Below are positions 18,501-25,780 of a stretch of DNA of 64,000 nt, piece after piece (position 1 is the first letter of the stretch; each line of letters starts with the position of its first letter). The translations under genes and the position numbers were made by a program. This DNA is from Streptomyces sp. B21-083 (GTDB lineage Bacteria; Actinomycetota; Actinomycetes; Streptomycetales; Streptomycetaceae), in NCBI RefSeq assembly GCF_036898825.1, contig NZ_JARUND010000002.1, forward strand, positions 1,922,001-1,986,000, written 5' to 3'. Below the pieces are notes generated by a model. That model made no database searches, had not been told where the DNA came from, and was given only the letters and a program-made list of their open reading frames with translations.

Positions 18501-19457
18501 AGCCTGACGACCGTCGGCGAGGGCGCGTTCCTGGCCGACGACACGCTGACCGCGCCGTACGAGCTGGGCGGTGGCTGGCTGCGGATCGGGCGGGCCGAGA
18601 TCGGGCGGCGGGCCTTCCTGGGCAACTCCGGGATGACCGCGCCGGGCCGGTCGGTGCCCGACGGAGGCCTCGTCGGGGTCCTCTCGGCCACCCCGAAGAA
18701 GGCCAAGAAGGGCAGCTCGTACCTGGGCCTGCCGCCCATGAAACTGCCCCGGTCGGCGAGCGGCGGCGACCAGAGCCGTACGTACGATCCCCCGGCGCGC
18801 CTGCTGTGGGCGCGGGCGCTGGTGGAGCTGTTCCGGATCGTGCCGGTGTTCTGCTCGGCGGGTCTGGCCGTGCTGACGGTGGCCGCGTTCAGTGTGCTGG
18901 GTGGATGGTTCTGGCTGGTGGGCGGGCTGGTGCTGCTGGGCGTCGGGGCTGTCGCCTGTCTGCTGTCCATCGTCGCCAAGTGGGTGCTCGTGGGCCGCCA
19001 CCGCGCCGGTGAGCATCCGCTGTGGAGCGGCTTCGTGTGGCGCAACGAGCTGGCGGACACCTTCGTCGAGGTCGTCGCCGTGCCGTGGCTGGCGGGTTCC
19101 GTGCCGGGTACGCCCGTGCTGTCGGCGTGGCTGCGGGGGCTCGGCGCGCACATCGGCAAGGGCGTCTGGGTGGAGAGCTACTGGCTGCCCGAAACCGACC
19201 TGGTGACCCTGGGGGACGCGGCCACCGTGAACCGCGGATGCGTGCTCCAGACACACCTCTTCCACGACCGGATCTTGCGGACGGATACTGTGGTCCTCCG
19301 TGAGGGCGCGACGCTGGGTCCTGGCGGGATCGTCCTGCCCGGCTCAACGGTCGGGGCCCGGTCCACTCTGGGTCCCGCGTCGCTGGTCATGGCGGCGGAG
19401 TCCGTTCCCGACGACACCCGCTGGCTGGGCAACCCGATCGAGTCATGGCGTTCCTGA
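15582..19457 (+). CDS. Pls/PosA-family NRPS-like poly-amino-acid synthetase
   Basis: 1,291 aa. An adenylation domain (about 30-500) has core motifs 'FTSGSTGKPKG' (about 169), 'NTYGPTEATV' (about 306), 'YRSGDLV' and 'GRADEQIKLGGRRIELGEV' (about 406). Asp219 in 'VAFDASCEE' should bind the substrate amino group. A carrier domain follows ('DDFFAIGGSSLG', about 540-550). Residues 600-1291 alternate hydrophobic helices with three similar soluble segments containing hexapeptide/left-handed-helix-like repeats. There is no condensation or thioesterase domain. This A-T-multi-TM design and length match epsilon-poly-L-lysine synthetase (Pls) and related membrane synthetases that make isopeptide homopolymers. 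The monomer cannot be read safely from the sequence. An M1 aminopeptidase gene follows after 93 bp. Confidence 0.88.
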   Translation: MAALHESSALGLLEDEIRERFGDTARFSAGPAASPRTLVDVFDATVRSYPNEPALDDGTTALTYRALAVEVEGVRRRLSAAGVGLGDRVGVRVPSGTNELYVAILAVLAAGAAYVPVDAEDPDERAELVFGEAGVRAVVGAGYEITVPGARSELPARRPGVEDDAWIIFTSGSTGKPKGVAVSHRSAAAFVDAEAALFLTDDPVGPGDRVMAGLSVAFDASCEEMWLAWRYGACLVPVPRSQVRSGADLGPWLVEQEISVVSTVPTLAALWEPETLNDVRLLIFGGEACPPELVQRLVTEGREVWNTYGPTEATVVACASLMTGEEPIRIGLPLNGWELAVVDEAGEPVAMGGSGQLVIGGVGLARYLDADKDAEKYAPLESLGWERAYRSGDLVKAEPEGLIFLGRADEQIKLGGRRIELGEVDSALQALPGVAGAAAAVRTARSGNQLLVGYVVTQDGWDQAAAVERLRAELPAALVPLLAPVAELPTRTSGKVDRNALPWPLEGMETGRAAQLYGTEAWVAEQWSEVLGIPVGSAEDDFFAIGGSSLGAAQLTTRLRTRYPSAAVLDIYQQPVLRKLARHLEESAQDDTSGRVIAPVPLRAKAVQLLLLVPLFTLMGLRWAVALAAAANALHWFGAYPWAPATSWWAVAAGAAVLFSPPGRLALAAGGARLLLRGVKPGRYPRGGSVHLRLWTAERLAEFSGATSLTGAWLERYARALGGKVGADVDLHSLPPVTGMLKLGRGSAVESEVDLSGHWLDGDRLEIGQVKVGAGAVVGTRSLLFPGARVGKRAEVAPGSAVVGTVPTGQRWAGAPAVKLGKAKRNWPKERPQRGRAWRAMYGITGFALTALPVLAGAVALLVAGLFVDPDAGLGTALRGIALALVPATLAFGLAYALMLLIAVRLLSLGLREGTHPTHSRIGWQAWTVTQLMDRSRETLFPLYAGLITPVWLRLLGMRIGRGAEVSTVLALPSLTTVGEGAFLADDTLTAPYELGGGWLRIGRAEIGRRAFLGNSGMTAPGRSVPDGGLVGVLSATPKKAKKGSSYLGLPPMKLPRSASGGDQSRTYDPPARLLWARALVELFRIVPVFCSAGLAVLTVAAFSVLGGWFWLVGGLVLLGVGAVACLLSIVAKWVLVGRHRAGEHPLWSGFVWRNELADTFVEVVAVPWLAGSVPGTPVLSAWLRGLGAHIGKGVWVESYWLPETDLVTLGDAATVNRGCVLQTHLFHDRILRTDTVVLREGATLGPGGIVLPGSTVGARSTLGPASLVMAAESVPDDTRWLGNPIESWRS

Positions 19458-19550
19458 AAGCGGTGGGCGCGACTCGTTCGGGTACCCGGAGCGGGGGTGG
19501 GTTCATCTCCGGCACCACGTTCGAGCACATCGCAGGGAGCAGACTCAGCA

Positions 19551-20945
19551 GTGAGCGTTCAGCAGACAGTGGGTTCGGACCCGTACTTTCCGGCCAACGG
19601 TGACGCCCGTTACCGGGTGCACCGGTACGAACTCGCGCTGGACTACCGCCCCGGCCCGAACCGGCTCGCGGGCACGGCCCGTATCAACGCCATAGCGGGC
19701 CGGTCCCCGCTCGCCGAATTCCAGCTGAACCTGGGCGACTTCAAGATCGGCCGGGTGCGGGTGGACGGCAAGGCCGCCCACTACACGCACCGGGGTGGCC
19801 GGCTGCGCATCCGCCCCGCGAAACCGCTGCGGACCGGGGCCGCGTTCACCGTCGAGGTGCACTGGGCGGGCAATCCCAAGCCGGTCAACAGCCCCTGGGG
19901 CGAGATCGGCTGGGAGGAGCTGGAGGACGGGGCGCTGGTGGCGAGCCAGCCGATCGGGGCGCCCTCCTGGTATCCGTGCAACGACCGGCCCGCCGACAAG
20001 GCGTCCTACCAGATCTCGATCACCACACCGTCGGCGTACTCGGTGGTGGCGGGCGGACGGCTGCTGACCCGGACGACCAAGGCCTCCACGACCACCTGGG
20101 TGTATGAGCAGTCCGCGCCGACGTCGAGTTATCTCGTCGGGCTGTCCATCGGGAAGTACCAGACGGTGCTGCTCGGCGACCCGGGACTGGGCGGCGTGCC
20201 CCAACACGGGCACATTCCGGCCGAGTTGCTCCCCGAGTTCTCCCGGGACTTCGCGCGCCAGCCCGCCATGATGGAGCTGTTCCAGGAGCTGTTCGGGCCG
20301 TACCCGTTCGGTGAGTACGCGGTCGTGGTGACCGAGGAGGAACTCGATGTGCCCGTCGAGGCGCAGGGGTTGTCGCTGTTCGGCGCCAACCATGTGGACG
20401 GGGCCCGGAGTTCGGAACGGCTCGTCGCGCACGAGCTGGCCCACCAGTGGTTCGGCAACAGTGTGTCCATCGCGGACTGGCGGCACATCTGGCTGAACGA
20501 GGGGTTCGCCAAGTACGCGGAGTGGTTGTGGTCGGAGCGGTCCGGGGGGCGTAGTGCGCAGCAACTCGCCGCGGTGGCGCATCGGTTGCTGTCCGGGCGG
20601 CCGCAGGATCTGCGGCTCGCGGATCCCGGGCGGAAGTTGATGTTCGACGACCGGTTGTATCAGCGGGGTGGGCTCACCGTGCACGCGGTGCGGTGCGCTT
20701 TGGGGGACGACGCGTTCTTCCGGATGCTGCGGGGGTGGGCGGGGCTGCATCGGGGTGGGTCGGTGAGTACGGCTACGTTCACGGCGTATGTGTCCCGGTT
20801 CGCCGGGGAGCCGTTGGACGAGTTGTTTGCCGCGTGGCTTTTTGAGGGGGCGTTGCCTGCGTTGCCCTTGCAGGGGGCGTCGGCGGCGGGGGGAGGGCCG
20901 CGGGCGCCTGCGCGGCCCTCTTATCCGCCGTCTTCCAGTGCGTAG
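19551..20945 (+). CDS. M1-family zinc aminopeptidase
   Basis: 464 aa from the GTG at 19551, chosen because of 'gggag' 11 nt upstream; an upstream in-frame ATG at 19497 has no better signal. The zinc site is HELAH (about 294-298) with the third ligand Glu 18 residues further on in 'LNEGFAKY' (HExxH-x18-E). The substrate loop reads 'VPVEAQGLSLFG' instead of the usual GAMEN, as in a group of actinobacterial M1 enzymes. No signal peptide is obvious. Epsilon-poly-lysine producers carry M1-type Pld aminopeptidases that degrade the polymer, so the position right after the Pls-like gene suggests a matching hydrolase or self-protection role. Confidence 0.85.
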   Translation: MSVQQTVGSDPYFPANGDARYRVHRYELALDYRPGPNRLAGTARINAIAGRSPLAEFQLNLGDFKIGRVRVDGKAAHYTHRGGRLRIRPAKPLRTGAAFTVEVHWAGNPKPVNSPWGEIGWEELEDGALVASQPIGAPSWYPCNDRPADKASYQISITTPSAYSVVAGGRLLTRTTKASTTTWVYEQSAPTSSYLVGLSIGKYQTVLLGDPGLGGVPQHGHIPAELLPEFSRDFARQPAMMELFQELFGPYPFGEYAVVVTEEELDVPVEAQGLSLFGANHVDGARSSERLVAHELAHQWFGNSVSIADWRHIWLNEGFAKYAEWLWSERSGGRSAQQLAAVAHRLLSGRPQDLRLADPGRKLMFDDRLYQRGGLTVHAVRCALGDDAFFRMLRGWAGLHRGGSVSTATFTAYVSRFAGEPLDELFAAWLFEGALPALPLQGASAAGGGPRAPARPSYPPSSSA

Positions 20946-20947
20946 TG

Positions 20948-21012
20948 GGGTACGTGCGGGTGCGTCGTGGCTTGTCGCGCAGTTCCCCGCGCCCCTATCG
21001 GGCGCGACACCT
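20948..21012. repeat. Dispersed 'cgcggggaactgcgcgac' repeat, copy between convergent genes
   Basis: Contains 'cgcgcagttccccgcgcccc', the same core seen at 28361-28401, in the 56419-56740 array and at 63573-63620. Flanking arms tgtcgcgc (20973-20980) and gcgcgaca (21002-21009) form an 8-bp stem with the core in the loop. It lies between the convergent M1 peptidase and amidase genes, where a bidirectional terminator would be expected. Confidence 0.8.
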
Positions 21013-21027
21013 CGCCGTGTCTGGAAA

Positions 21028-21909
21028 TCAGCTGGTCGGCACCTTTAGTTTGTCCCAGCTTGTTTTGCCTGGGATTCCGTCCGCGTCCTTGCCCCTGTAG
21101 TTGAGTTTGTGTTGCCAGGCCGTGTAGGACTTGCGGTCGGCCTCGGTCCATTCCGGGCCGGGGCCCTTCTCGTAGCGCCCGCAGCCCTCGGCCACCAGGC
21201 GCAGGCCCATGGCGGTGATCAGCGGGGACTTCTGGCCGATGCGGAAGAAGCCGGCTCCGGGGAACGGCACGTAGGACGGCCTGGGCGGGGTCGGGGCCGG
21301 GTCGGTGTCCTGGCCGCCGCCTGCCAGGCGTTCGCGGATACGGGCCCGCATGCTGTCCATGGTGAAGCCGCGCGGGTCCACCTTGCCGGGCTGCCACTCC
21401 TTGTGGCCGATGACCGAGCGCTCGCTCCAGCCGTGGTGGCGGCAGATCGCGGCGGACACCTTTTCGATGGCCTCTTTCTGCGCCTCGGGCCAGGGGTCCG
21501 TGCCGTTGCCGAGGTTGATGCACTCGAAGCCGTAGAAGTGGCGGTTGCCGTCGGTGTCGGCCTCGTTGTCGACGGGCAGCTTCGACTCGTTGATCACGGC
21601 TCGCAGGACGTCGTTGTCGCCGAGCCCCGCGTGGTTGGCGCGGCCGTTGCCGACGAGGTGGATGTGGCCCTGTTTGTCGATGACGCCGTGGCAGAGGGGG
21701 CCGGGCAGGTTGGCGTAGCCGTCGTAGCAGATGTCGACGGACGCGTCCGTGCCGGAGGTGACGGTGTGGTGGATCATCACGCCGTTGACGGGGCCCCAGG
21801 GGCCTTTCGCGTTGCGGTTGTGGGTGCGCCAGCTGCGGACCTCGTGGACCGTCAGGCCCTCCGCGCGCAGGATCTCCAGCAGTTTGGACGCGCTGAGCGG
21901 GTTCGCCAT
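21028..21909 (-). CDS. N-acetylmuramoyl-L-alanine amidase with peptidoglycan-binding tail (eCIS-linked)
   Basis: 293 aa. The ATG overlaps the preceding stop (TAATG), so translation is coupled to the DUF6519 gene. An Amidase_2/PGRP-type domain (about 40-190) shows likely zinc ligands in 'VMIHHTVT' and 'VIGHKEWQPGKVDP'. The C-terminal 40 residues ('YTAWQHKLNYRGKDADGIPG') resemble the peptidoglycan-binding half of Streptomyces phage-type endolysins. There is no signal peptide. As the last gene of the CIS operon it could be a lytic cargo, a cell-release factor or a wall-cutting effector. It cleaves the amide between MurNAc and L-Ala if active. Confidence 0.85.
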   Translation of the reverse strand: MANPLSASKLLEILRAEGLTVHEVRSWRTHNRNAKGPWGPVNGVMIHHTVTSGTDASVDICYDGYANLPGPLCHGVIDKQGHIHLVGNGRANHAGLGDNDVLRAVINESKLPVDNEADTDGNRHFYGFECINLGNGTDPWPEAQKEAIEKVSAAICRHHGWSERSVIGHKEWQPGKVDPRGFTMDSMRARIRERLAGGGQDTDPAPTPPRPSYVPFPGAGFFRIGQKSPLITAMGLRLVAEGCGRYEKGPGPEWTEADRKSYTAWQHKLNYRGKDADGIPGKTSWDKLKVPTS

Positions 21910-23477
21910 TACTTGTCTCCGTCCACGGCTGTCTCCGCTTTCGCGGTGGTCTGGGACCTCCCGTGGGAGGGATCGGCGTCCGCCGCCTGTTCCTCCCGGC
22001 GGGCCTGTTCCTCCGTCGCCAGGGCCGCCTCGTCGGCCGCGGGGATACTGCTCGCCGCCCACCCGAAGGCGCGGCGGAGGTCCACCGTGCTGCCTTCGCC
22101 CCTGACCAGGGCCAGTGGGGCGTAGGAGCGGACGATGCCGGCGGGCGCCTGGAGGAGGGGGCGGCGGGCCCGGTCCACCGGCCATTCGACGCTGCCGGTG
22201 GCGGTGCGGGCGGGGATGAGCCAGTGGTCGCCGGTCGTGTAGGTGGCGCCCTTGGCGAAGTAGACCTCGACGCCGTCCTCCAGGGGCAGCCACTCCCCCT
22301 CCGTGACCGGAACGGCTCCGTCACGGAGGGCGGTCGTACGGCCCTTGCGCTTCGTGCCCTCGTGGTGGTCCCAGCGGCGCAGGAACGGGTTCAGCTCAGG
22401 CAGGCGGCCCACGCCCGGCTCCGGTTCGCCGGAGAGACGGACCCGGCGCCCGGGAAGGTCCAGTTCCTCGACGCGGAGCAGGGGCAGGGGTTCCAGACGG
22501 GAGGAGTACGCGCTGTCGGTGAACTCGACGCGGTCACCGACGTCCAGGTCGAGCTTGCCGTCGCAGCCGAGGGACGCCAACTGGACCCACGTACCGTCGA
22601 GTTCGTCGACCGGGAGGACGACGGAGCCGTTCTCGCGAGACCACTTGAAGCCGGCGTCCTTCGCCTCACCCCCGTCGTGGATCTCGACACGGTAGAGCTG
22701 GTTCTCTGGGCCCCGGTAGCGGGCGTCGGGCCTGACGAGACAGGGGTCCTCGTCGGCGTGGTCGGGGCGTTCGCTGCGGGCGGCGAGGCGGGCCGTGGGG
22801 GTCGACTGCTTCAGCGCCCAGCGGTCGAAGGCGGCGCTGACCACCGCCGTGGACGGCTCGGACTCGTCGATGTCCAGCGCGGCCAGCGAGAGCGGCAGTA
22901 CCTGCCAGACGACCTTGACGCGGGCGGCGGTGTCGGGCAGGGCGGCGCCGAGGGCGACCTCGCGCAGCGCCGGGTCCTCGGCGGCCGTCACCGAGCGCTC
23001 CCACACCTTCAGGTACACGAGGAAGGGCGACTGTGCGGGCGAGGGCAGCCGGTCGCCGGGCCTCTCGGGGTCGCGGAAGCCGTCGGGCTGGTCCCAGTAG
23101 GTCCAGTACGTGGACGGCTGGGCGCTGTCGGGCGCCTGGTCCGGGCTGTCCGGGGCGTCGTCGTCCAGCGGTACGGGGGTGCCGGGGGCCGTGCGGTCGG
23201 CGTCGAGGAGGATGCCGTTGACGTAGTACCGGCCGCCGTGGATGTACAGGGTGTCGATGTCGTGCCTGCCGCCCACGTACTCGATACGGAAGCCGGCCGA
23301 CTCGCGCGGTCCGCCGTGCGGTCCGATCAGGTCGGCGGCGAGCCTACGGGCCTGGTGGAGCTGGATCGCCGCCTGTTCGTTGGCGTCGGCGTCGAGCTGG
23401 ACGCGGCCCTGCTGAGCGATGACCGACGAGTAGTGGCGGTCGGGGCGGAAGGTGAGTCGGGAGAGGTCGGCGTGCAT
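21909..23477 (-). CDS. DUF6519-type eCIS-associated protein
   Basis: 522 aa. The N-terminus has the signature 'HYSSVIAQQGRVQLDADANE', typical of DUF6519 proteins found in contractile-injection loci. The rest is probably beta-rich. It contains 'WSRENGSVVLPV', a pattern common to this family. Its stop overlaps the amidase start, and it starts 89 bp after the tail protein. A role at the baseplate periphery or in cargo handling is inferred from position only. Confidence 0.75.
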   Translation of the reverse strand: MHADLSRLTFRPDRHYSSVIAQQGRVQLDADANEQAAIQLHQARRLAADLIGPHGGPRESAGFRIEYVGGRHDIDTLYIHGGRYYVNGILLDADRTAPGTPVPLDDDAPDSPDQAPDSAQPSTYWTYWDQPDGFRDPERPGDRLPSPAQSPFLVYLKVWERSVTAAEDPALREVALGAALPDTAARVKVVWQVLPLSLAALDIDESEPSTAVVSAAFDRWALKQSTPTARLAARSERPDHADEDPCLVRPDARYRGPENQLYRVEIHDGGEAKDAGFKWSRENGSVVLPVDELDGTWVQLASLGCDGKLDLDVGDRVEFTDSAYSSRLEPLPLLRVEELDLPGRRVRLSGEPEPGVGRLPELNPFLRRWDHHEGTKRKGRTTALRDGAVPVTEGEWLPLEDGVEVYFAKGATYTTGDHWLIPARTATGSVEWPVDRARRPLLQAPAGIVRSYAPLALVRGEGSTVDLRRAFGWAASSIPAADEAALATEEQARREEQAADADPSHGRSQTTAKAETAVDGDK

Positions 23478-23566
23478 GGAAGGGGTCCCCCAGGTTCAGA
23501 AGTGAGAAGTAGGCGGATTCGCGGGGTCTTGACGGGTGCCGGATCAAGGCGGCCCCGGGTGTCGGC

Positions 23567-25780
23567 TCAGGTCACGAAGAAGATCCCCGCGTCCGTTCCG
23601 GCGGGCGTGTACTCCGCGAGCCGGGCGCGCAGACCGTCCTCGCGCTGCGGGCGGTACAGGTCGTGGAAGGCGCCCAGTTCGGCGCCGTCGTCCGCGCCGC
23701 GCCGGATCTCCGGGGCCATGGGGGTCCCCCCGCTCGAGCGAAGCCGAGAGTGGGGGAGGTCGGCCAACTGGCCGTACCAGGGCGTCCCGTAGCGCTGGGA
23801 CACGAACAACGGTCGTACACGGGCAGCCTGTTCGGGCCCGACAAGGTCCGGCTGGCAGCGGTGTCGGCGCGGAGTACGGGACCCGGTGGGAACGTACGAG
23901 TAGCGCAGACCTCCGATGCCGCGCCGGGCGACGTGCAGCCGGCCGGTGAAGATCGAGTTCTCGGCGACACGTACCGCGTGGGTGTGGATCTCGCCGATGA
24001 CGGTGGTGCGGTGAAGGTGCAGGACGGCATGCGCGTGACGGCAGTCGGGGGCCGACAGGGCCTCGCGGTCGTCGTCGGTGGCGTCCAGGACGCTGTCGCG
24101 GAGGTGGATGTCGAGGGGGTCCTCGCTGACCTCGTCGCCGATGACCTCGATGGTGCCGAGGACGCTGTGCTCGATCTGCAGGCAGGCGGTGGTGCGTTCG
24201 AGGACGATGCTCGGTTCGTCGGGCGAGTGCGGGTCGCACTCCGGCTCCAGCGACCAGCCGGGGACGAGCGTGGAGTGCCGTAGGACGACGGCGCCCATCG
24301 GGCCGGTGACGTTGATGCCCCGGCCCGCGACGAGGAGCCCGTCGAGGGTGATCCGGGGGCGCTCGTGCGGGGCGCAGTCGTCCGCGACGGCACGGATGTT
24401 GAGGGCGTCGGGGCGGTTGCTGTACCAGTCGAGAAGGCGGATCACCGGTCGGGTGCCTTCGGCGGCGCGCAGTTCGAGACGGTCGCCCGGGTCGAGGTCG
24501 AAGTCCAACTGCTCCTGGTAGGCGCCGCTGTGGGTGATCTCGATGATGCCCTCGGGGCCGGTGCGGTCCGCCCGGCGCTCGTGCTGCCAGGCGCGGTAGG
24601 CGTCCATGATCTGGCGGTACGGCTGTCCGGGGCCCACCCGGTAGAAGTCGGCGTCGGGACGGGCCTCGCGGTCGGCCCGCTCGTACTCGCCGCCGCCCAT
24701 GTCGGCGCCGAACGCGTAGTGGTGGTCGACCCAGACGCCCTGCCGGGGTGCGGAGCGGGCGCCGAACGCGATCCGGCCCAGCTCGGGGTCCACGGCGACC
24801 TGGCCGCGCTTCGGTCGGTAGCGCCAGTCGGACAGGTCGGTGACCACGAGGTCGGACGGGGGTACGGGCTTGTCCTCGCCGTCGCGCCGGATGACGAAGC
24901 TCTTGCCGGGGCCGTAGTAGTCGGTGAGGCGGTCGTGGAGGAGACGGCGGGTGATGAAGGCGGGCACGTTGTCGACGGCGGCACGGTGAGTGGGGGACGG
25001 TTCCGGGACCGGCTTGGTGACCAGGGGGCTGTCGTTGCCGAGGATCGAGAAGGTGTAGAGGTTGCGGGCGCGGTCCACGCAGTACGCCGGGGAGCGGGTC
25101 AGCGAGTACGCCTTGAGCCGCCAGACGAAGAGAGCGACTCCGGCGGGGGTCCACCCTCCCTGCCTGCGCGACGAGTTGGCGCCGCGTACGTCGACAGTAC
25201 GGGCCGCCGTGTCGAACGGGCCGCCGGCGAGGGCGAGCGCGGAACTGTTCCGCAGGTCGAGGAGACGGCCCCTTCCCGTGTCCCGGTGGAGTTTCACGGA
25301 CTGGTTGTGGGCGACCAGACGCGACAGTTCGACGGCTCGCGCGGGCCAGTCGGCGACCTGCTCGGCGATCTCCTCCAGGAGGTGCAGGGTGCCCTTGCGA
25401 CGGCGGCCGGCGACGGTGGCCGCCACGTCGGCGCGCGGGGCGATCGCCTCGGCGAGCGCGGCCCGGCCTCCGTCGTGCAGGCCGGTGGTGAGGACGCGTT
25501 CGTAGCCGGGGAGGGTGCGATAGCCGACCAGGTCACCGAGGTACGGCAGCACCCAGGGGGCCGCCGTCTCGACGAACAGATCCTCGTAGCCCTGCTCGAC
25601 ACCGTCGCGCACCCGGTCGAGTTGCTCGGCGATCACCGCGAGCAACGCGCGCAGCGGTTCGCCCTCCTCGGCGTCGCGCAGAAGGTGCCAGCGGGGCAGC
25701 AGGGCGGCGAGGCCGTCGGGCTCCCTGGCGGTCCCCTGGGCCGTGGTCTCGAACTGGACGTCCGTCGGGTTCGCGGCCAT
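23567..25780 (-). CDS. eCIS phage tail protein (P2 I-like) with C-terminal beta-helix
   Basis: 737 aa from the ATG at 25780, which overlaps the previous stop (TGATG); a GTG at 25783 is an alternative. The N-terminus ('ALLPRWHLLRDAEEGEPLRALL') resembles phage tail protein I / gpI-like baseplate parts. The middle to C-terminal part (about 430-640) has spaced hydrophobic repeats ('ITLDGLLVAGRGINVTGPMG'), which suggest a right-handed parallel beta-helix such as in tail spikes. It is a candidate receptor-binding or baseplate-periphery protein in a locus without an obvious long tail fibre. A dispersed palindromic element is embedded near the 3' end (23717-23759). Confidence 0.78.
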   Translation of the reverse strand: MAANPTDVQFETTAQGTAREPDGLAALLPRWHLLRDAEEGEPLRALLAVIAEQLDRVRDGVEQGYEDLFVETAAPWVLPYLGDLVGYRTLPGYERVLTTGLHDGGRAALAEAIAPRADVAATVAGRRRKGTLHLLEEIAEQVADWPARAVELSRLVAHNQSVKLHRDTGRGRLLDLRNSSALALAGGPFDTAARTVDVRGANSSRRQGGWTPAGVALFVWRLKAYSLTRSPAYCVDRARNLYTFSILGNDSPLVTKPVPEPSPTHRAAVDNVPAFITRRLLHDRLTDYYGPGKSFVIRRDGEDKPVPPSDLVVTDLSDWRYRPKRGQVAVDPELGRIAFGARSAPRQGVWVDHHYAFGADMGGGEYERADREARPDADFYRVGPGQPYRQIMDAYRAWQHERRADRTGPEGIIEITHSGAYQEQLDFDLDPGDRLELRAAEGTRPVIRLLDWYSNRPDALNIRAVADDCAPHERPRITLDGLLVAGRGINVTGPMGAVVLRHSTLVPGWSLEPECDPHSPDEPSIVLERTTACLQIEHSVLGTIEVIGDEVSEDPLDIHLRDSVLDATDDDREALSAPDCRHAHAVLHLHRTTVIGEIHTHAVRVAENSIFTGRLHVARRGIGGLRYSYVPTGSRTPRRHRCQPDLVGPEQAARVRPLFVSQRYGTPWYGQLADLPHSRLRSSGGTPMAPEIRRGADDGAELGAFHDLYRPQREDGLRARLAEYTPAGTDAGIFFVT
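23717..23759. repeat. Palindromic GC element, copy A, inside tail-protein gene
   Basis: Plus strand reads 'catgggggtccccccgctcg', then 'agcgaagccgagag', then 'tgggggagg'. It shares the ATGGGGGTCCCCC core, a gagcgaag box and a TGGGGGAG end with copies B (29369-29413) and C (31195-31238). Here it is translated in the minus-strand gene as 'HSRLRSSGGTPM'. Confidence 0.8.

Noticed and set aside
15591..19265. 1,224-codon frame antisense to the Pls-like gene
   Set aside because: Shadow frame. It reads as low-complexity Gln/His/Pro/Arg, while the plus strand has full adenylation and carrier motifs.
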